Shown: positions 11,569-25,200 of the stretch, in pieces
Numbering within the stretch: position 1 is the first letter of the stretch
Layout: every line of letters begins with the position of its first letter
From: Tethya wilhelma
Lineage: Eukaryota > Porifera > Demospongiae > Tethyida > Tethyidae
NCBI GenBank assembly: GCA_964030475.1
Contig: CAXIPT010000003.1
Location: 6,330,511-6,394,510 of the forward strand
DNA length: 64,000 bases
Reading direction: 5' to 3'
Notes under the pieces: model-generated
Told to the model about the DNA's origin: nothing
The model's database searches: none
What the model saw: the letters and a program-made list of their open reading frames with translations, nothing else
Program-made: the position numbers and the translations under genes

Positions 11569-12983
11569 ATGAGCAGCGCAGAATTGACCTCTGTGCAGCT
11601 CCTGGAGAAGCTGGATGAGCTACTTGCCGAGAGTGAAGTCAACTTGGAAGAGAGTGCGGAGAGCTCTGGTGATGATCCTGCCTATACTGACCAGAATAAA
11701 GAATATCACAAGGTATTCAAACACTATGAACTGACAACAGCGTTGTTTACTGTACCCTGAATGTTGACATAATATGGCATCTACTTTGTTATTTCAAATT
11801 GGCAAGTATATTATTAAGTTAGTGTGGAATTTTGCATAATGCTTATGATAGCTCTACTGTAAGTGTCCAATGCCTATAATGATTGATTTTTATAATTAAA
11901 TTTTACACAATTTTATAGATTACAACACAATTTCAAGTTAATGTGAATTTCATCACTGCCAAAGCTTGCAGTATCCTTGAGGAGACACCTTCAAGCTATG
12001 TGTTCAGGGTGTGCAGTGTTGGCTGTGGTGATGGTAGAATGGATAGGGAAATTTTTGAAGGAATATTAAAAAAGTTTCCTGAGCGAAGATTTCAGTATTT
12101 AGGAATTGATACTAATAGTCTGTCTTGTCAAAGGGCAAGACTCTTCCTGGAGTCATTGAAGAATGTGTCAGTGGAAGTAGTGAATGAAGACATCCAACAG
12201 ATCAGCACCACTGATCATGAGCCGTGTGATTTAGTGTTTGGAGTGCACATGATATACTACATGACATCATTGAAAAAGGCATTAAGCAACATCCTATCAT
12301 TGATCAAGCCTAAAGGTACCATTTAACTCCTATCAGTTGTTGTGAATTTGTATATCATATCTAATGAGTGATAAAATTTGTACACTTTCAAACCACAATG
12401 GGTATACAAATTTGTATACCAGGTCAGAATTCATACATCTTTGTTCAACTTTTGTGTAAGATTAATTTTGAAATAAATATATGATTCCTATTCTGAAATT
12501 TAATTGGCAAAAACTTTAAGTTGGTGAAGTTCAATACCCCTCATTTTGTAAATGCATTGAACGCCACTCCATAATGTGTTTATATTAAGACTCTTTGCTA
12601 ACATTAATACTGTAGGTCAATTACATCTGGTGGCTGCTGCCAAGCATCCATTCAGTGAATTATTCCGTCATTTCTGGTTGAAAGAGAAGAAGAGACAAGT
12701 GTGTTACAGCGGCGACGTTACAAAGTGTCTTGATGACATGGGTGTGGAGTATGCAGTGGAGGTAATTGATGGTGTTATCGATCTCTCGCAGTGTTTCGAA
12801 GATGGCTTCAAGCATCCTCATCAGAGGAGAATACTCAATTTCATTGCTCAAACCAAGTTTGAACGATATCCTCCGCTTGTCGCTGAAACTTCCATTGAGT
12901 ATCTTTCCTCCATCGCTCACGGGAAACCTAAACAAACACTAATTCAAAGTTGTCAAGATGTTATTGTTGTTAAGAAATTTTAA
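11569..12983 (+). CDS. HNMT-like SAM methyltransferase, copy 4
   Basis: Exons 11569-11712, 11919-12315 and 12616-12983 join in phase to about 302 aa. Motif I VGCGDGRMD and YLGIDTN are kept. Exon 3 is the most diverged of the intact copies (LHLVAAAKHPFSELFRHFW against LLVVVSKDPYNELFHRFW in copies 1 and 3), which changes residues in the C-terminal half expected to help shape the acceptor pocket. It starts about 180 bp after the stop of copy 3, so the copies are tightly packed. Confidence 0.85.
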
Positions 12984-13199
12984 CTGAACTCTTATTAATG
13001 ATTGGCCTCTCAACAAATAGAATGCATTTTTCCTGGCCTTGTGAGGCCCAGATATTGTAACAGATTGTTTTCTAATTTATGAAAATGGATGTACTAAATA
13101 ATAATTATTTCTGCAGGGTGGTTCAATATTGTCGAAAAAAAAAAAGGCTATTGATCCCTAGCTTAGAAGTAAAAAATCTAAATGATCATTAAAGAGTTC

Positions 13200-13290
13200 A
13201 GATCTTTCTGAAGACTTTGAATTCACCTCTGTGTAACTCCCAGAGAAGCTCGACATCAAATTAGCTACTTACTAAGAGTGAAGTACAGAC
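13200..13290 (+). pseudogene. Relic of a fifth methyltransferase exon 1
   Basis: A short stretch resembles exon 1 of the array (GAATTCACCTCTGTG, CCAGAGAAGCTCGA, AGCTACTTACTAAGAGTGAAG) but contains stops and no later exons. It lies immediately downstream of copy 4. Confidence 0.5.
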
Positions 13291-13607
13291 TCTGCCTGTC
13301 TCATTTTTTCGGCCTATATATCTTATACAGTTTTGAGTGATAGTTGCCTATCTCGTACGAATATGAGTGTTAATTCCTATGGACCTAGTATAATAGTGTG
13401 TCAACAGTCTTCAAATCGGACATACATGCGTTAGCTATGCACCTTAATCCCCAATAATATATAATTATGTTATTCTCAGCATTAGTTGACAGATCTCCAA
13501 GTACTATATTATACTGGTAATGTATCTATGTTTGTTAAGGTGAATTAATTACGATACATTCTTTTACAGAATGTATGCATGTACATGTAACTGTGCTAGC
13601 TAGTTGA

Positions 13608-13646
13608 ATGTGCCGAGGCTTATGCACCATCGGTGCCTTCATTTTG
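13608..13646 (+). mobile_element. Orphan 3' end of a Helentron-like element
   Basis: GTGCCGAGGCTTATGCACC followed by ATCGGTGCCTTCATTTT matches the 3' ends of the elements ending near 56625, 59597 and 60326, including the GCACC-GGTGC hairpin. No matching 5' end is visible, so it is truncated. Confidence 0.5.
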
Positions 13647-13835
13647 ACTGTGCCACAGTACAAAGTTGATTTACACTCATTTTAAAATACCAATCAGAAG
13701 CTACAAATTTGACTACCCTGATACTTTTGATCACAGTAAAAATCAATATGTACAGCGTGCACAGAAAGAAGACAAAGCTATAAAATTATAACTGATGAGT
13801 TTATTGCACAATTTTTATTGAAGATCAATACATAT

Positions 13836-14448
13836 CTAATAGCCAGCGTTACTCCATGTTATATTTCCCTCGGGATAACTGTAGGCTCTAGAGAGAACAT
13901 CTTTGGTATCTTTGTGATTTGCTTGTCCAAATCCCTAGATACATGTGGATGAGACCAGAATAGATAATGTACAGGATACTTTATTGCACTTCCACAATCA
14001 TACACTCTACTTCACTGTATACAGGTATTTCAGATTATTTATTGACTAACACTGTATGGCGGGGAGTCATAGTACACTGACACTAATGGATAGTGTGACT
14101 TGGCCCTTGGGATAGGGGACACAAACCATATGTACCACCTGGCATTAACTCCACATGTCATTGAAGGTTAAATTGACCATGGGTGCATATAGCTTAAAGC
14201 TTAGAAGTCAAAATACACAGTACTAAGTGATCAAAGTGAATGTGTGTTCACTTGCCTAGTTCTAAGTACATCCATCTATTAGCCTCGTACCCACGCCAGA
14301 AATTAAACGCGCGGGTACAAGGCCTGGGAACGAGGCTATCCATCTATAGTGTCATGAAATGCCACACTTAAAATAGTACAAATGAAGCAGTTTCAAAAAG
14401 CAAGTAGATAAGGTACATGTGTGTGCGCACGCACGCACGCACACACAC

Positions 14449-14487
<39 letters not shown>

Positions 14488-15924
14488 TACACACATACAC
14501 ACACATACACATACATACACACATACACACACATACACATACATACGATAAGACGACTACACAGAGTATACACGACACAGGACAACACACTGAAAATGAG
14601 TGCTAAACATACAATTGCAATAAGCTGATAATCAGTTAGGCCACGTATAGATATATCATCACTATATCACACTTCGTAGCTTACACAAGTATGCAACTTA
14701 CAACTGAATAGCCATATATATGGATCTTCTTTTCACTACTCTTGTGTTCTATCCTTCCCCCTCCCATGCACTTGTACTCAAGACCTAGCTCGTGGAACTT
14801 GGGTGACACTCTGTCCAAGATGTCAGCTGCAATTCCAAAAACAGTAATTGTACAGTGCAGTGGATTTCTAGCATATTTCAGATTCTAGCCTATTNCATAC
14901 ATACACACATACACACACATACACATACATACACACATACACACACATACACATACATACGATAAGACGACTACACAGAGTATACACGACACAGGACAAC
15001 ACACTGAAAATGAGTGCTAAACATACAATTGCAATAAGCTGATAATCAGTTAGGCCACGTATAGATATATCATCACTATATCACACTTCGTAGCTTACAC
15101 AAGTATGCAACTTACAACTGAATAGCCATATATATGGATCTTCTTTTCACTACTCTTGTGTTCTATCCTTCCCCCTCCCATGCACTTGTACTCAAGACCT
15201 AGCTCGTGGAACTTGGGTGACACTCTGTCCAAGATGTCAGCTGCAATTCCAAAAACAGTAATTGTACAGTGCAGTGGATTTCTAGCATATTTCAGATTCT
15301 AGCCTATTTCTAGTATTTTCTTTCCACCCCATATATGTAGATCATCTATTGCTGGCATAGCCATACCCTAGTCTCATGGGCCAGACACTTGATCCCTTGC
15401 AAAAAGGAGTTTGACTGGTCATACCCATGATACCCTCAGTTGTACGTCACAAACAATCAAATTATGTGTGTGCCTATGTGGCGATTACTGACTAAGACAG
15501 CTAGGTATGCTGCACACACATAATAACCCCATTGTGATAGCTTTTATCATAGTACAACTAACTCAACTGAGTCACTTGCTATATACAAACTTGTCTTGCT
15601 ACTAGATATAGCCTGCTACGGATTTCCTTTTGTCATGACCAAAGACAAAAGACATGCAAACTGTAGAGAGGATCCCATGAGCACACAATGACATGGAGTA
15701 AAGACATGAGCCAAAGGGAGGGAGTAAACAACACCATAGATAATATGGTACCATATTATCTATGACAACACTGACTTACCATGGTACTCTGCCCAATCGA
15801 ATCCTCTCACTATGAGCTTCTTTTTCACATTACTACTTCCCTTCTTGCCTTTCTCCACTATTTCAATCAGAATGTACTTGAACACACCGTCTGGCTCTAT
15901 GCTGACATCTGCTACTTCATCCAT
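13836..15924 (-). CDS. PHPT1: 14 kDa phosphohistidine phosphatase (PHPT1)
   Basis: Exon 1 is 15924-15780, exon 2 is 15240-15116 (duplicated at 14826-14702 by the assembly), and exon 3 is 13934-13836. Used once each they give 122 aa, close to the 125 aa of human PHPT1. Family hallmarks: DGVFKYILIEI near the N terminus, IVRGFDWAEYHADIL with the His expected to be catalytic, CMGGGRIEHKS in the middle, and a C terminus WSNAGY. PHPT1 removes phosphate from phosphohistidine in the cytosol. The start of STX18 lies 328 bp away on the other strand, so the two genes share a divergent promoter region. If both exon 2 copies were spliced in, the frame would break. Confidence 0.92.
14280..14338. repeat. 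Hairpin repeat (TAGCCTCG family)
   Basis: Left TAGCCTCGTACCCACGCC and right GGCCTGGGAACGAGGCTA are inverted. It lies in the intron before PHPT1 exon 3. Confidence 0.6.
14482..15308. other. 413-bp direct duplication around a single N (assembly artefact)
   Basis: 14482-14894 is repeated as 14896-15308 with no difference that I can see, and a single N at 14895 separates the copies. It includes PHPT1 exon 2 and starts in a CA/CATA microsatellite. This is the pattern of two overlapping contig ends that were joined instead of merged. Confidence 0.85.
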
Positions 15925-16252
15925 GATGCTTGCTGTACACGCCTCATTTAGCCATCTGATGCTGCATTCCAGAGGAAATGCTGATTCAGCATAACTTAAA
16001 GCTTGGTGTGCACCAATTGGAAAAATAAACTAAAATTTGGTCACCGGTCATTGAAGCTGGAAAAGTTGTCTACACAACCTGGATAACTTTTAGTGTACTG
16101 GTATATTTCAAATAAAGTGTATCCAAGAAACTGTGCATATAAATTACCAACAATTACCTTGTCAGTTTGTACTTGTGCAATGGTTTGTGATGTCATAGTA
16201 TTATTATGGTGTCTATTGTATTTTGTGTTGCAGATGAACTAGCTTACAAGGA
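15925..16252. promoter_or_regulatory. Divergent promoter region PHPT1 / STX18
   Basis: This is the 328-bp gap between the two start codons. A TTGTGTTGCAG just before 16253 looks like a splice acceptor, so STX18 may have a 5' UTR exon here. Confidence 0.4.
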
Positions 16253-19200
16253 ATGGATCAGACTCAGCTGTTTCATGCTACAGTTAAGACAGTTCGTCTT
16301 CGTTTGAAGTCTCAAGGTTCCCTCTCAGAGTCATCTCTCTTCACCAAGTCCTCCAAACCAGCACAGACTAGCTTCTCCACGAAGGCTAAAGATGTAGTGA
16401 GTTGTCCAGACTAAAGTATTAAAAGTCTGAATTAACCTGTACCCTAAACAGTGGGATCAGAGTTGCTTCAGACTATCTCAATACATACTGTATCCCTATA
16501 TAAGTCCACTATATGCCTCCTACCTGTAGGCTCTGTGCATCACCAAGCTTGCAGAGTTCCTACTCAAACACCGAAAAGACTACATCAACTCTACTGGGTA
16601 ACTATCACCCTAGCTGAATTAGTGTACATTCTGCTCCTCATCATTTCCTCGCTATCATTGGTTTCTTCCTCAGCTACCTCCTCTCAAAGCCATCGGGCAT
16701 GAGTGACACAGAGAGAGATGAAATTGACCAAGAAGCTCAGTCATTCATGCAGTCGTGTTCAGAGAGAATCAAAGCCATCCATGACTGTGGTACGTTTTAC
16801 AGTTTACAATGTTATATTGGTTTTGACGTACATGGAAGCTTTAGTATAATTTACTTGCAGTCATCTGGTCAGTTTTTGCATCATTGGAAGCTATACAATT
16901 CTATATTATAGTACACAATTGCTTTTGTTGCTTGGAACACTTGACTTTGATCATTCACACTCCACAGTTTCTGATTTGAGAGTTGGACAACAGACCAGAG
17001 TCCACAGACAGGCTGTGTTTGAGTCACTGGGAGACTACTTGAAGAGTAAGTTATAGTAGTGTGTGAGTTTAGTCTAGTAATAGTGTTGTAATCCTCTCGC
17101 TTCAATCCTCTAGAGGTGTGTAAGCTCTACAGTGAACAGAGGGCCATACGAGTGAAGAGAATTGTGGATAGGAAACGAACGTAAGATGTCTGTGTTAAAT
17201 GTATTGTGCATTGTACCTCAGCTGTACACAAATTGTAAGCAGCATTAGCTACACCAGCCATAATGTTCTGCTATCATTACTACAGCTCACGGTTGCAGCC
17301 AGAGAGTAGGAAGAAGAAGATGATATCCTCAACCTCTTCCTCTCCCCTCCACACCAGACCCAAGGGCTCCTCTCCCCCTCCCCCATCATCTGACCCACCT
17401 CCAGCTGCACCTAGGGACACTAGCTCACAGCTGGAGAGTGATACTGGTATTACACTGTTATTGTGTGTGCATCAATCACTAGAATGATGTTCTATATGAC
17501 TTTTGTGGAACTTTAGCAGCTATGCAAGACATGTATTTCTTGCATCGTCACATTTTGGTATATGCGAGGCTTTTATATAGTACTTCTTCCATCATTATAT
17601 TTACCATTTCATGTTTTATGCTCCATGCAGGTGAGAATATTTTGAGTAGTTGTCATGTGGATGTATTTCTGGTTTGTTTGCTCTTATATACAGGTGTTGA
17701 AACAGCTCCTGAAGCTGAGCATAATCTTAAAGACCATCAGAGTAGCCAACCCTGGCCCTCACACACTATCATGCCTGGTGACCAGCATCCTGGAGTAGCC
17801 ATGAGTGATGATGGCCTCACTGAAGAGGAAAGAGCTACAGTAAGTTGCATATCACTATGTTATTTGTTTGACGACCTTTACCATAATATTGGCTTTACTA
17901 GTAAGGTTTTTCCCTCCATAGTTTGAGCTGGAGAATGAGCAGCTGTTTGCTGAGATGAACTCTATGGTGGATGAGGTGAGGCAGATTGAGGGAAGAGTCA
18001 TTGAAATATCACGACTGCAAGAGATCTTCACAGAAAGAGTCCTTGACCAGGTTTGTTCATAATTATAGCTTATAGTCATTATTTAGGTTTATTACCACCA
18101 GGCATGGTAGTCCTTAGTGGCTGCCTTTAATTTTTAACAGCAGAAACCTTGTCATACAGTCATAAATCAAACTTCATTATATCCCTATTATAATTATATA
18201 AGCTCTGTTATAACTTGTTCACACAATAATGTCCACTAATCTCAGTGAAAAAAAAAAAGGCTTAACTTGATAAACTACAAATGTCAATATAACACCAACT
18301 GTATTAGGGTCATTCACACCTTGTCACTTTCTTTGCAGTATTAATACACCCTTTTGGGCGAATCTTCATTTCAGCATTAGAATAGCGTAAAAATGTAGAT
18401 CCATCGTACCACAAAATATAGTCGTATTGTGACTGTTGAGTATGAGGACCTGTTAAATGGGCATGTACACAACGATTATACCACCAACCAGCTCTGTCCC
18501 ATTCGGCGCAGCTTGTAGCATATTGATCATTGTCTCTGTCATAAGTGGTGAATTTTTGTCCGTTGTGGTAACTCATAGCATCATAACTAGATTCCACCGC
18601 CTGTCCAATGTGAAGAACATAGTCTGTTTCAGGTCCATCCACTTTGAAGTAGCCATAGTTCCGTGTAAATCCACTGCCATCATTTTGTTTGAGTTCAATT
18701 CTTAGCTCAACCTCATCTCTGGTAGTCAGGCAGTGGATGTTTCTCAGTCCATACCAAAATTCAGAGTCCGTCTTGAGCTCTCCAAAGCCATTCTCATACT
18801 CTGCCCATGAACGGTAAAAGTTGACTTGTTCAGAGACATTAGCCTTTCTCCTTAAAATAACCAACCAACCACCATCTTCAATGTCCATGTCACATCTAGC
18901 TTGCATAGCAGGAAGTATCCCAGGAACTCTAAATGAAGTATCAGTGTCACACACATCACCAATGTTGTAGACATCAGTTGCAAGAGCCAGAGACCCTAAG
19001 CCAAGTGTAGGAGCCATTTCATAGATCTGAAAATTAGTAAGAAAAAATATACAGTAACCAACATGTACGACAAATTAATTGTATTGTTAACTTTAGTTAG
19101 TGTTGAAGTAGAATATTGGATGTGTACTCCTAACTACTCTGGATTCTCACTAATGGATAGTCACTGTTTTAATTACCTGGCAACAGTCATAAAATGCAGC

Positions 19201-22200
19201 AGCATTATTGCAGGCAGTCTGTAGTGTTTTCAAGTAGCTGACAGTAGCTTGGAATTCAGCAGTGCAGTTGAGAGAAGAAGTCTCAGCCTTTGAGGCTGCT
19301 AATCCTACAGCAATCAGAACAAGAGTAACAACAATATCCATCTCAGGGAATATGATGTGGATAGTTGAGACTGTGATTCGTCTTCTTTTATAGTTGCCCA
19401 TAGAATAGATCCATAAAATTGTAATAATTTTGTTGCGTGTGTGTGTGTTTCCATCATGTTGCATGGGGAAGTCTCTAGAATTGTAATTATGCAGAGTTTC
19501 TTTGATCCATGTGCACATCTCACCTGCTTACTTACTATTAATTTTTGATAAACAACAGCTGGTTTCCCATTGTGTAGTAAGCCAACCTGGGAGATGGAGC
19601 CTCTTATCTTCTTTATACAAAGAATAAATGCACTCAATAAAAGAGTTTGGGTAGAGTAACCAAAAGTACATAGGAATGTGATGGTATGTAACCAATACAT
19701 GTAATGCATAAACTGTGAACTGGCTTTTAAAAATTTATTTTTCATTTCAAGTGATGAGACTCGTCAGGAATATCATATTATCCACAAACAAACAAACAAA
19801 CAAAAAAGCAAAACATCTTAAACAGCACTATGCAGCACATATAACTAACTATATTTTTATTGTCAATTTCTAGCAGTCATTAAATTTTAACAATGCATAT
19901 AGAGAGCTACACAGCTCAAACGAACATTGATCTACTATCTAGCTTTTGTACCTCTGACCAATTTACAGTTCCTCACAGCTTTTGCGCTTGCTTTTACATT
20001 TTTTTGGACGGACTTTTATCTCAGCATAAGGAAAATAAGTATAAGCCGAGCCATCATGCCACTGAAGTTCATCATGAGCGAAATACCTTGTATGGGGTCC
20101 AGTTAATAGAGCATCAAAGCAAGCATCAAACCACCAACCACCTCCAGTCAACACCTGGCAATTGCTCGAACTTGCATCATTGTCTCTGTCGTAAGTTGAA
20201 AATGGGTGTCCATTGTGCCGAGCCATAGCATCATGACCAGGTCCCACTCCCTCTCCAATGTGAAGGATATAGTTGGTTTCAGGTCCATCCACGTTGAAGT
20301 GGCCATAGTTCCATATCAATCCACTGCCGTCATTTTGTTTGAGTTCAATTCTTAAGTCAACCTCATCTCTAGTAGTCAGGCAGTGGATGTTTCTCAGTCC
20401 GTACCAGAATTCAGAGTCCGTCTTGAGTTTTCCAAAGCCATTTTTGTACTCAGTCCAGGAGCGGTTGAAGTTGACTTGTTGAGAGACATCAGCTTTCCTC
20501 CTTAGAATAACCAACCAACCACCATCTTCACTGTCCATGTCACATCTAGCTTGTATAGATGGAAGTGTCCCAGGAACTCTAAATGACTGAAGGGTGTCAC
20601 ACACATCACCAATGTTGTAGACGCCAGATGAAGAGTTCAAGCCAAGAGTAGGAGCAGTTTCATAGATCTGAAAATTAGTATGAAAAGATATTTCGTACAT
20701 ACTGACATTGTATAGCCTATGACAGTTTGCTCAGCCGAACTTAAAATTTAAATTTGCATGTGTGTAAAACCTTGGCTAGTGTATGAACTAGAGCGATGAC
20801 AAAATGTGTACCTGCACCTAGTCACTCACAATTCACTATCTCACCTGGCAACAGTCGTAGACTGCAGCATTATTGCAGGCAGTCTGTAGTGTTTTCAAGT
20901 AGCTGACAGTAGCTTGGAATTCAGCAGTGCAGTTGAGAGAAGAAGTCTCAGCCTTTGAGGCTGCTAGTCCCACAGTAATCAGAACAAGAGTAACAACAAT
21001 ATCCATCTCAGGAAATATGATGTGGATGGAGAGACTGTGATTTACCTTTTTATAGTTGCCCATTTAATTATAATTAATTTGTTGTGACAGTCGTGAGTAT
21101 TTTTTTTTTAATTTACCATCATATTGTATGAGGAAGTCTCTGGAATTATGATTAGCATTACACTGAAATACTAGTGGTCATCTTTGATTATGTGTAGTAT
21201 CTCATCTGCTTACCTGGCTGGTAAACAACAGCTGTTCTCTTTTTGTGTAGTAAGCTAACCAGGGATTCAGAGCCTATAATCTTATACTTTAAAATTCCTT
21301 AAAAGTGTGGTCATTTGTATACCAGTTCTCCTATAGCTCATCTTTTGAAGATAATGCTAAACAAAGTAAAGCCTGGTTTATGTTCAAGTTCTTCTTTGTA
21401 GCTGAGGTTGGAGCTCTGATAAGTAATGGCTACTCCTTGTATAACAGGAGAACTGACATCTGTGTCAATTCAAGTTTGTAAAAGTTACTAAAGTCCATCT
21501 GGTTTGAGAATCCCGGTAGATAATCAAATAATTTTCTTATTATCCAACCGATTTCAAATCTCAAGCACCATTGGAAAGTGCTCATTCTCCCCGTTCTTTC
21601 GATTGCTTTTCCAGCTTCCTAAAGTTAGCTACTTTGTCCCATAAGAAAAGTATTGCATGAATCTAATTATTTCACTTCTGGCGACATTCTCAAACTAGAT
21701 GGACTTTAGTGCTTACCAGTATTTTACTCATAATAGTAAACAACACCTGGTGTACATAGTGATTATGGTTGTGAATCCTCAATAAATCATTTCTAGGACA
21801 GAATGTTGTGTACTACTGTCTGCTTTGTAAGAGTGATCTCTTTGAGTCCATGCAGATCAGTGTCCACATGTCAGTGCCTCCACAGTGTAATGCCACATGC
21901 AGATTCTATGTATGTAGTAACAAACATCAATAATTTGAAACTAATATCCTACTGAAAATATTGAACTCTAGACACAATTAATAGAATGCATATAGCAAGT
22001 ACATTATCATAGCAGCTGTCAGAAAAGGGCCTATACATAGTCTCGTTCCCAGGCCTTCCCTGGCGCGTATTTTATATTTCGCGAGTTGCAAAGTTACATT
22101 TAGTAGTAAGATGTAACTATAATATGCAGCACCATATACCGACAAAGTGATGCTGCATGGATATTGCTATAATTATTATACAATAATAACTATGCATTCA

Positions 22201-25200
22201 GAACTCCTACCTGGCAACATGTCATAGAGTACAGCTTCGCTGCAAGCAGTCTTCAATGTTACTAAATGTCTAGCAGCAGCTTGGTAGTCAGCAGTACAGT
22301 TGTAGGAAGAGGGTCCATGGCTGCTTGAAACCACCAGAGCAGCAGTTACAATGAAAAACCTAATGGTTGCAATGTTTGAGCCCATTTTCTGTTTGAATCC
22401 ACTAGTACATACTATGTCTTGTATGATCTGCCTTTTGTAGTTTGTCAACTAATTAAAATTCACTATCCTAAAATTAATCAACTACCTCAAAAAGTAACCA
22501 CACTTCCTTTGTATGCATTGTATTCCCACACATAAACAAAACCGCAGAGTCTGACAGTACAGTAATAGTTGTTAGTAGTTTAATTGTTATCATAACACCG
22601 GGAGTCTTTTCCAGGACCAAAGTAAAGAGAAAAAAGCTGCTAAAATGTCGTATTTAACCAGAGGAGGGACCAGCTAAAAGAAGCTAGGAAGGCGTGCCCC
22701 CTTAGGGGAAATAATGCAGTGTTGTACATGTATATATATATGCAGGCTATAAAGATGACTCCCCAATTTCTTTTTAATTATGTGGTATACTCAATAACAT
22801 GAATTGAGCACAAATGTATTACCTTATCTCTGAGGTATATTTTGTAGTGAGATACTTTATTTGGCCGAATTAACATACTACGTGACAAGCCAAACTTCAT
22901 AGTGTACAAAACAAGTGCTTCAACCTGAATCATGTAGCTAACCATGTATAGTAACTATTAAATTTTAAGTAGTTAATAGGCAATTATAATTGTTTAACAA
23001 TTGCATTTCTTTGGGCGGACTTTCATTTCAACATTAGGGAAGTAAGTCTCTCTCTTATCATTCCACAAGAGCTGGGCACTGGCAGAAGTGGAGTCCAATC
23101 TTGTATGAGGACCAGTTAGTTGTGCAAGAAAGCAATTGTTAAACCACCAACCACCTCCAAACAGCACCTGACAGTTGCTTGAGCTTGCCTCATTGTCTCT
23201 GTCGTAAGTTGAAAATGGGTGTCCATTGTGCCGAGCCATAGCATCACGACCAGGTCCCACTCCCTCTCCAATGTGAAGGACATAGTTGGTTTCAGGTCCA
23301 TCCACTTTGAAGTGGCCATAGTTCCATGTCAGTCCACTGCCATCATTTTGTTTGAGTTCAATTCTTAGGTCAACCTCATCTCTAGTAGTCAGGCAGTGAA
23401 TGTTTCTCAGTCCATACCAGAATTCAGTCTCAAGGTTTCCAAAGCCATCTTCATAGTCTGTCCATGAGCGGTTGAAGTTAACTTGTTGAGAGACATCAGC
23501 CTTTCTCCTTAGAATAACCAACCAACCACCATCTTCACTGTCCATGTCACATCTAGCATGCATTGTAGGCACATTGCTTTCAAATGGCTGCAGTTCAATT
23601 TCACAGACGTTTGAGACATCATACACTCCAGTCTGACTGCTGGAACCAATTTGTGAGGCAATTTCAAATATCTACATCATGAAAACGAATTTTGTTCACA
23701 CAATCATTAATTGTTTCTCTGAGTCTATTAAGTAGTAAGACGTAACGATTATATTGTATGCAGCACCAGCCATGCACCGACAAAGTGATGCTGCGTGGAT
23801 ATTTCTATAATTATAAAATAATATATATGCATTCAGAACTCCTACCTGGCAACAGTCATAGAGTACAGCTTCACTGCAAGCAGTCTTCAATGTTACTAGA
23901 AGTCTAGCAGCAGCTTGGTAGTCAGCAGTACAGTTGTAGGAAGAGTGTCCATGGCTGCTTGAAACCACCAGAGCAGCAGTTAAAATGAAATACCTAATGG
24001 TTGCAATGTTTGAATCCATTTTCCCACTGGTGTATAGTTTGTCAACTGATTAAAATTTACTGTCCTAATCACCTATAAGTAGCCACTTCCTTTGTATGCA
24101 TCTACAAACAAAACCACAGACTGTTACAGTAATTGGATTTAGGTTCCATTGTTAGTTATTATCCTAACACTGTGCAGTGTTTCAAAAGTAAAGAGCTAGG
24201 AAGAAGTTGCTATTTATTGTCTTACAAGTAAAGTTTTGTATGTAACCAAAGGGTGGGTGTGTGGGTAGGTGTGGGGCACATTTAAAGAAGAGCAGATTTT
24301 ACGTTTATTAAATTCAGCAAGTTATTTTTTTTATTAAATTCATTAAATTAATTTCTATTTATTCGTATTATTTTCTCAAAGTTAATATTTAATTTTAGTA
24401 CATATCTAACTATTGGCAAAAAATGTCTCTAAAAATTGCTAAAATTAGTACCCACAATAATTATTAATATAGTAGTTCTGAGTCAGTTCATAATATTAGC
24501 AATGTTATCTATAAAAATATTCTCTGCATGTGGCACAAAACAATAATCTTAGACAGTCACAACAAAGCATTGACTAGCTACTATATTATATAGTGAAAGT
24601 TAGTCACAGATGGTTGCTTTCTTAGCACACTTTTTTGGACGAATCTTCATCTCAGCATTAGGGTAGTATGTAAGGCTAGACCCATTGTCATGTGACCATG
24701 CTAGGAAGTCAAAGTTTGACTGTTTGGTATGAGGGCCAGTCAGATGGGCGTATATACAGTCATTATACCACCAGCCACCTTTGTCCCGATCAGCACAGTT
24801 TGTAGGATATTGATCATTGTCTCTGTCATAGGTGGTGAATTTTTGTCCATTTTGATAAGCCATGGCATCGGGACCAGGTCCCACTCCCTCTCCAATGTGA
24901 AGGACATAGTTGGTTTCAGGTCCATCCACTTTGAAGTGGCCATAGTTCCATGTCAATCCACTGCCATCATTTTGTTTGAGTTCAATTCTTAGGTCAACTT
25001 CATCTCTAGTAGTCAGGCAGTGAATGTTTCTTAGTCCATACCAGAATTCAGAGTCTGTCTTGAGTTCTCCAAAGCCATTCTCATACTCTGCCCATGAGCG
25101 GTAAAAGTTGACTTGTTGAGAAACATTAGCCTTTCTTCTCAGAATAACCAACCAACCACCATCTTCACTGTCCATGTCACATCTAGCTTGTATAGATGGA

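Noticed and set aside
14352..14628. Overlapping CV/HT-repeat open frames
   Set aside because: They are translations of a CA/CATA microsatellite on both strands.
19314..19745. 143-residue minus-strand ORF upstream of FReD A
   Set aside because: It overlaps the start of copy A out of frame, and the matching region of copy B is not open.
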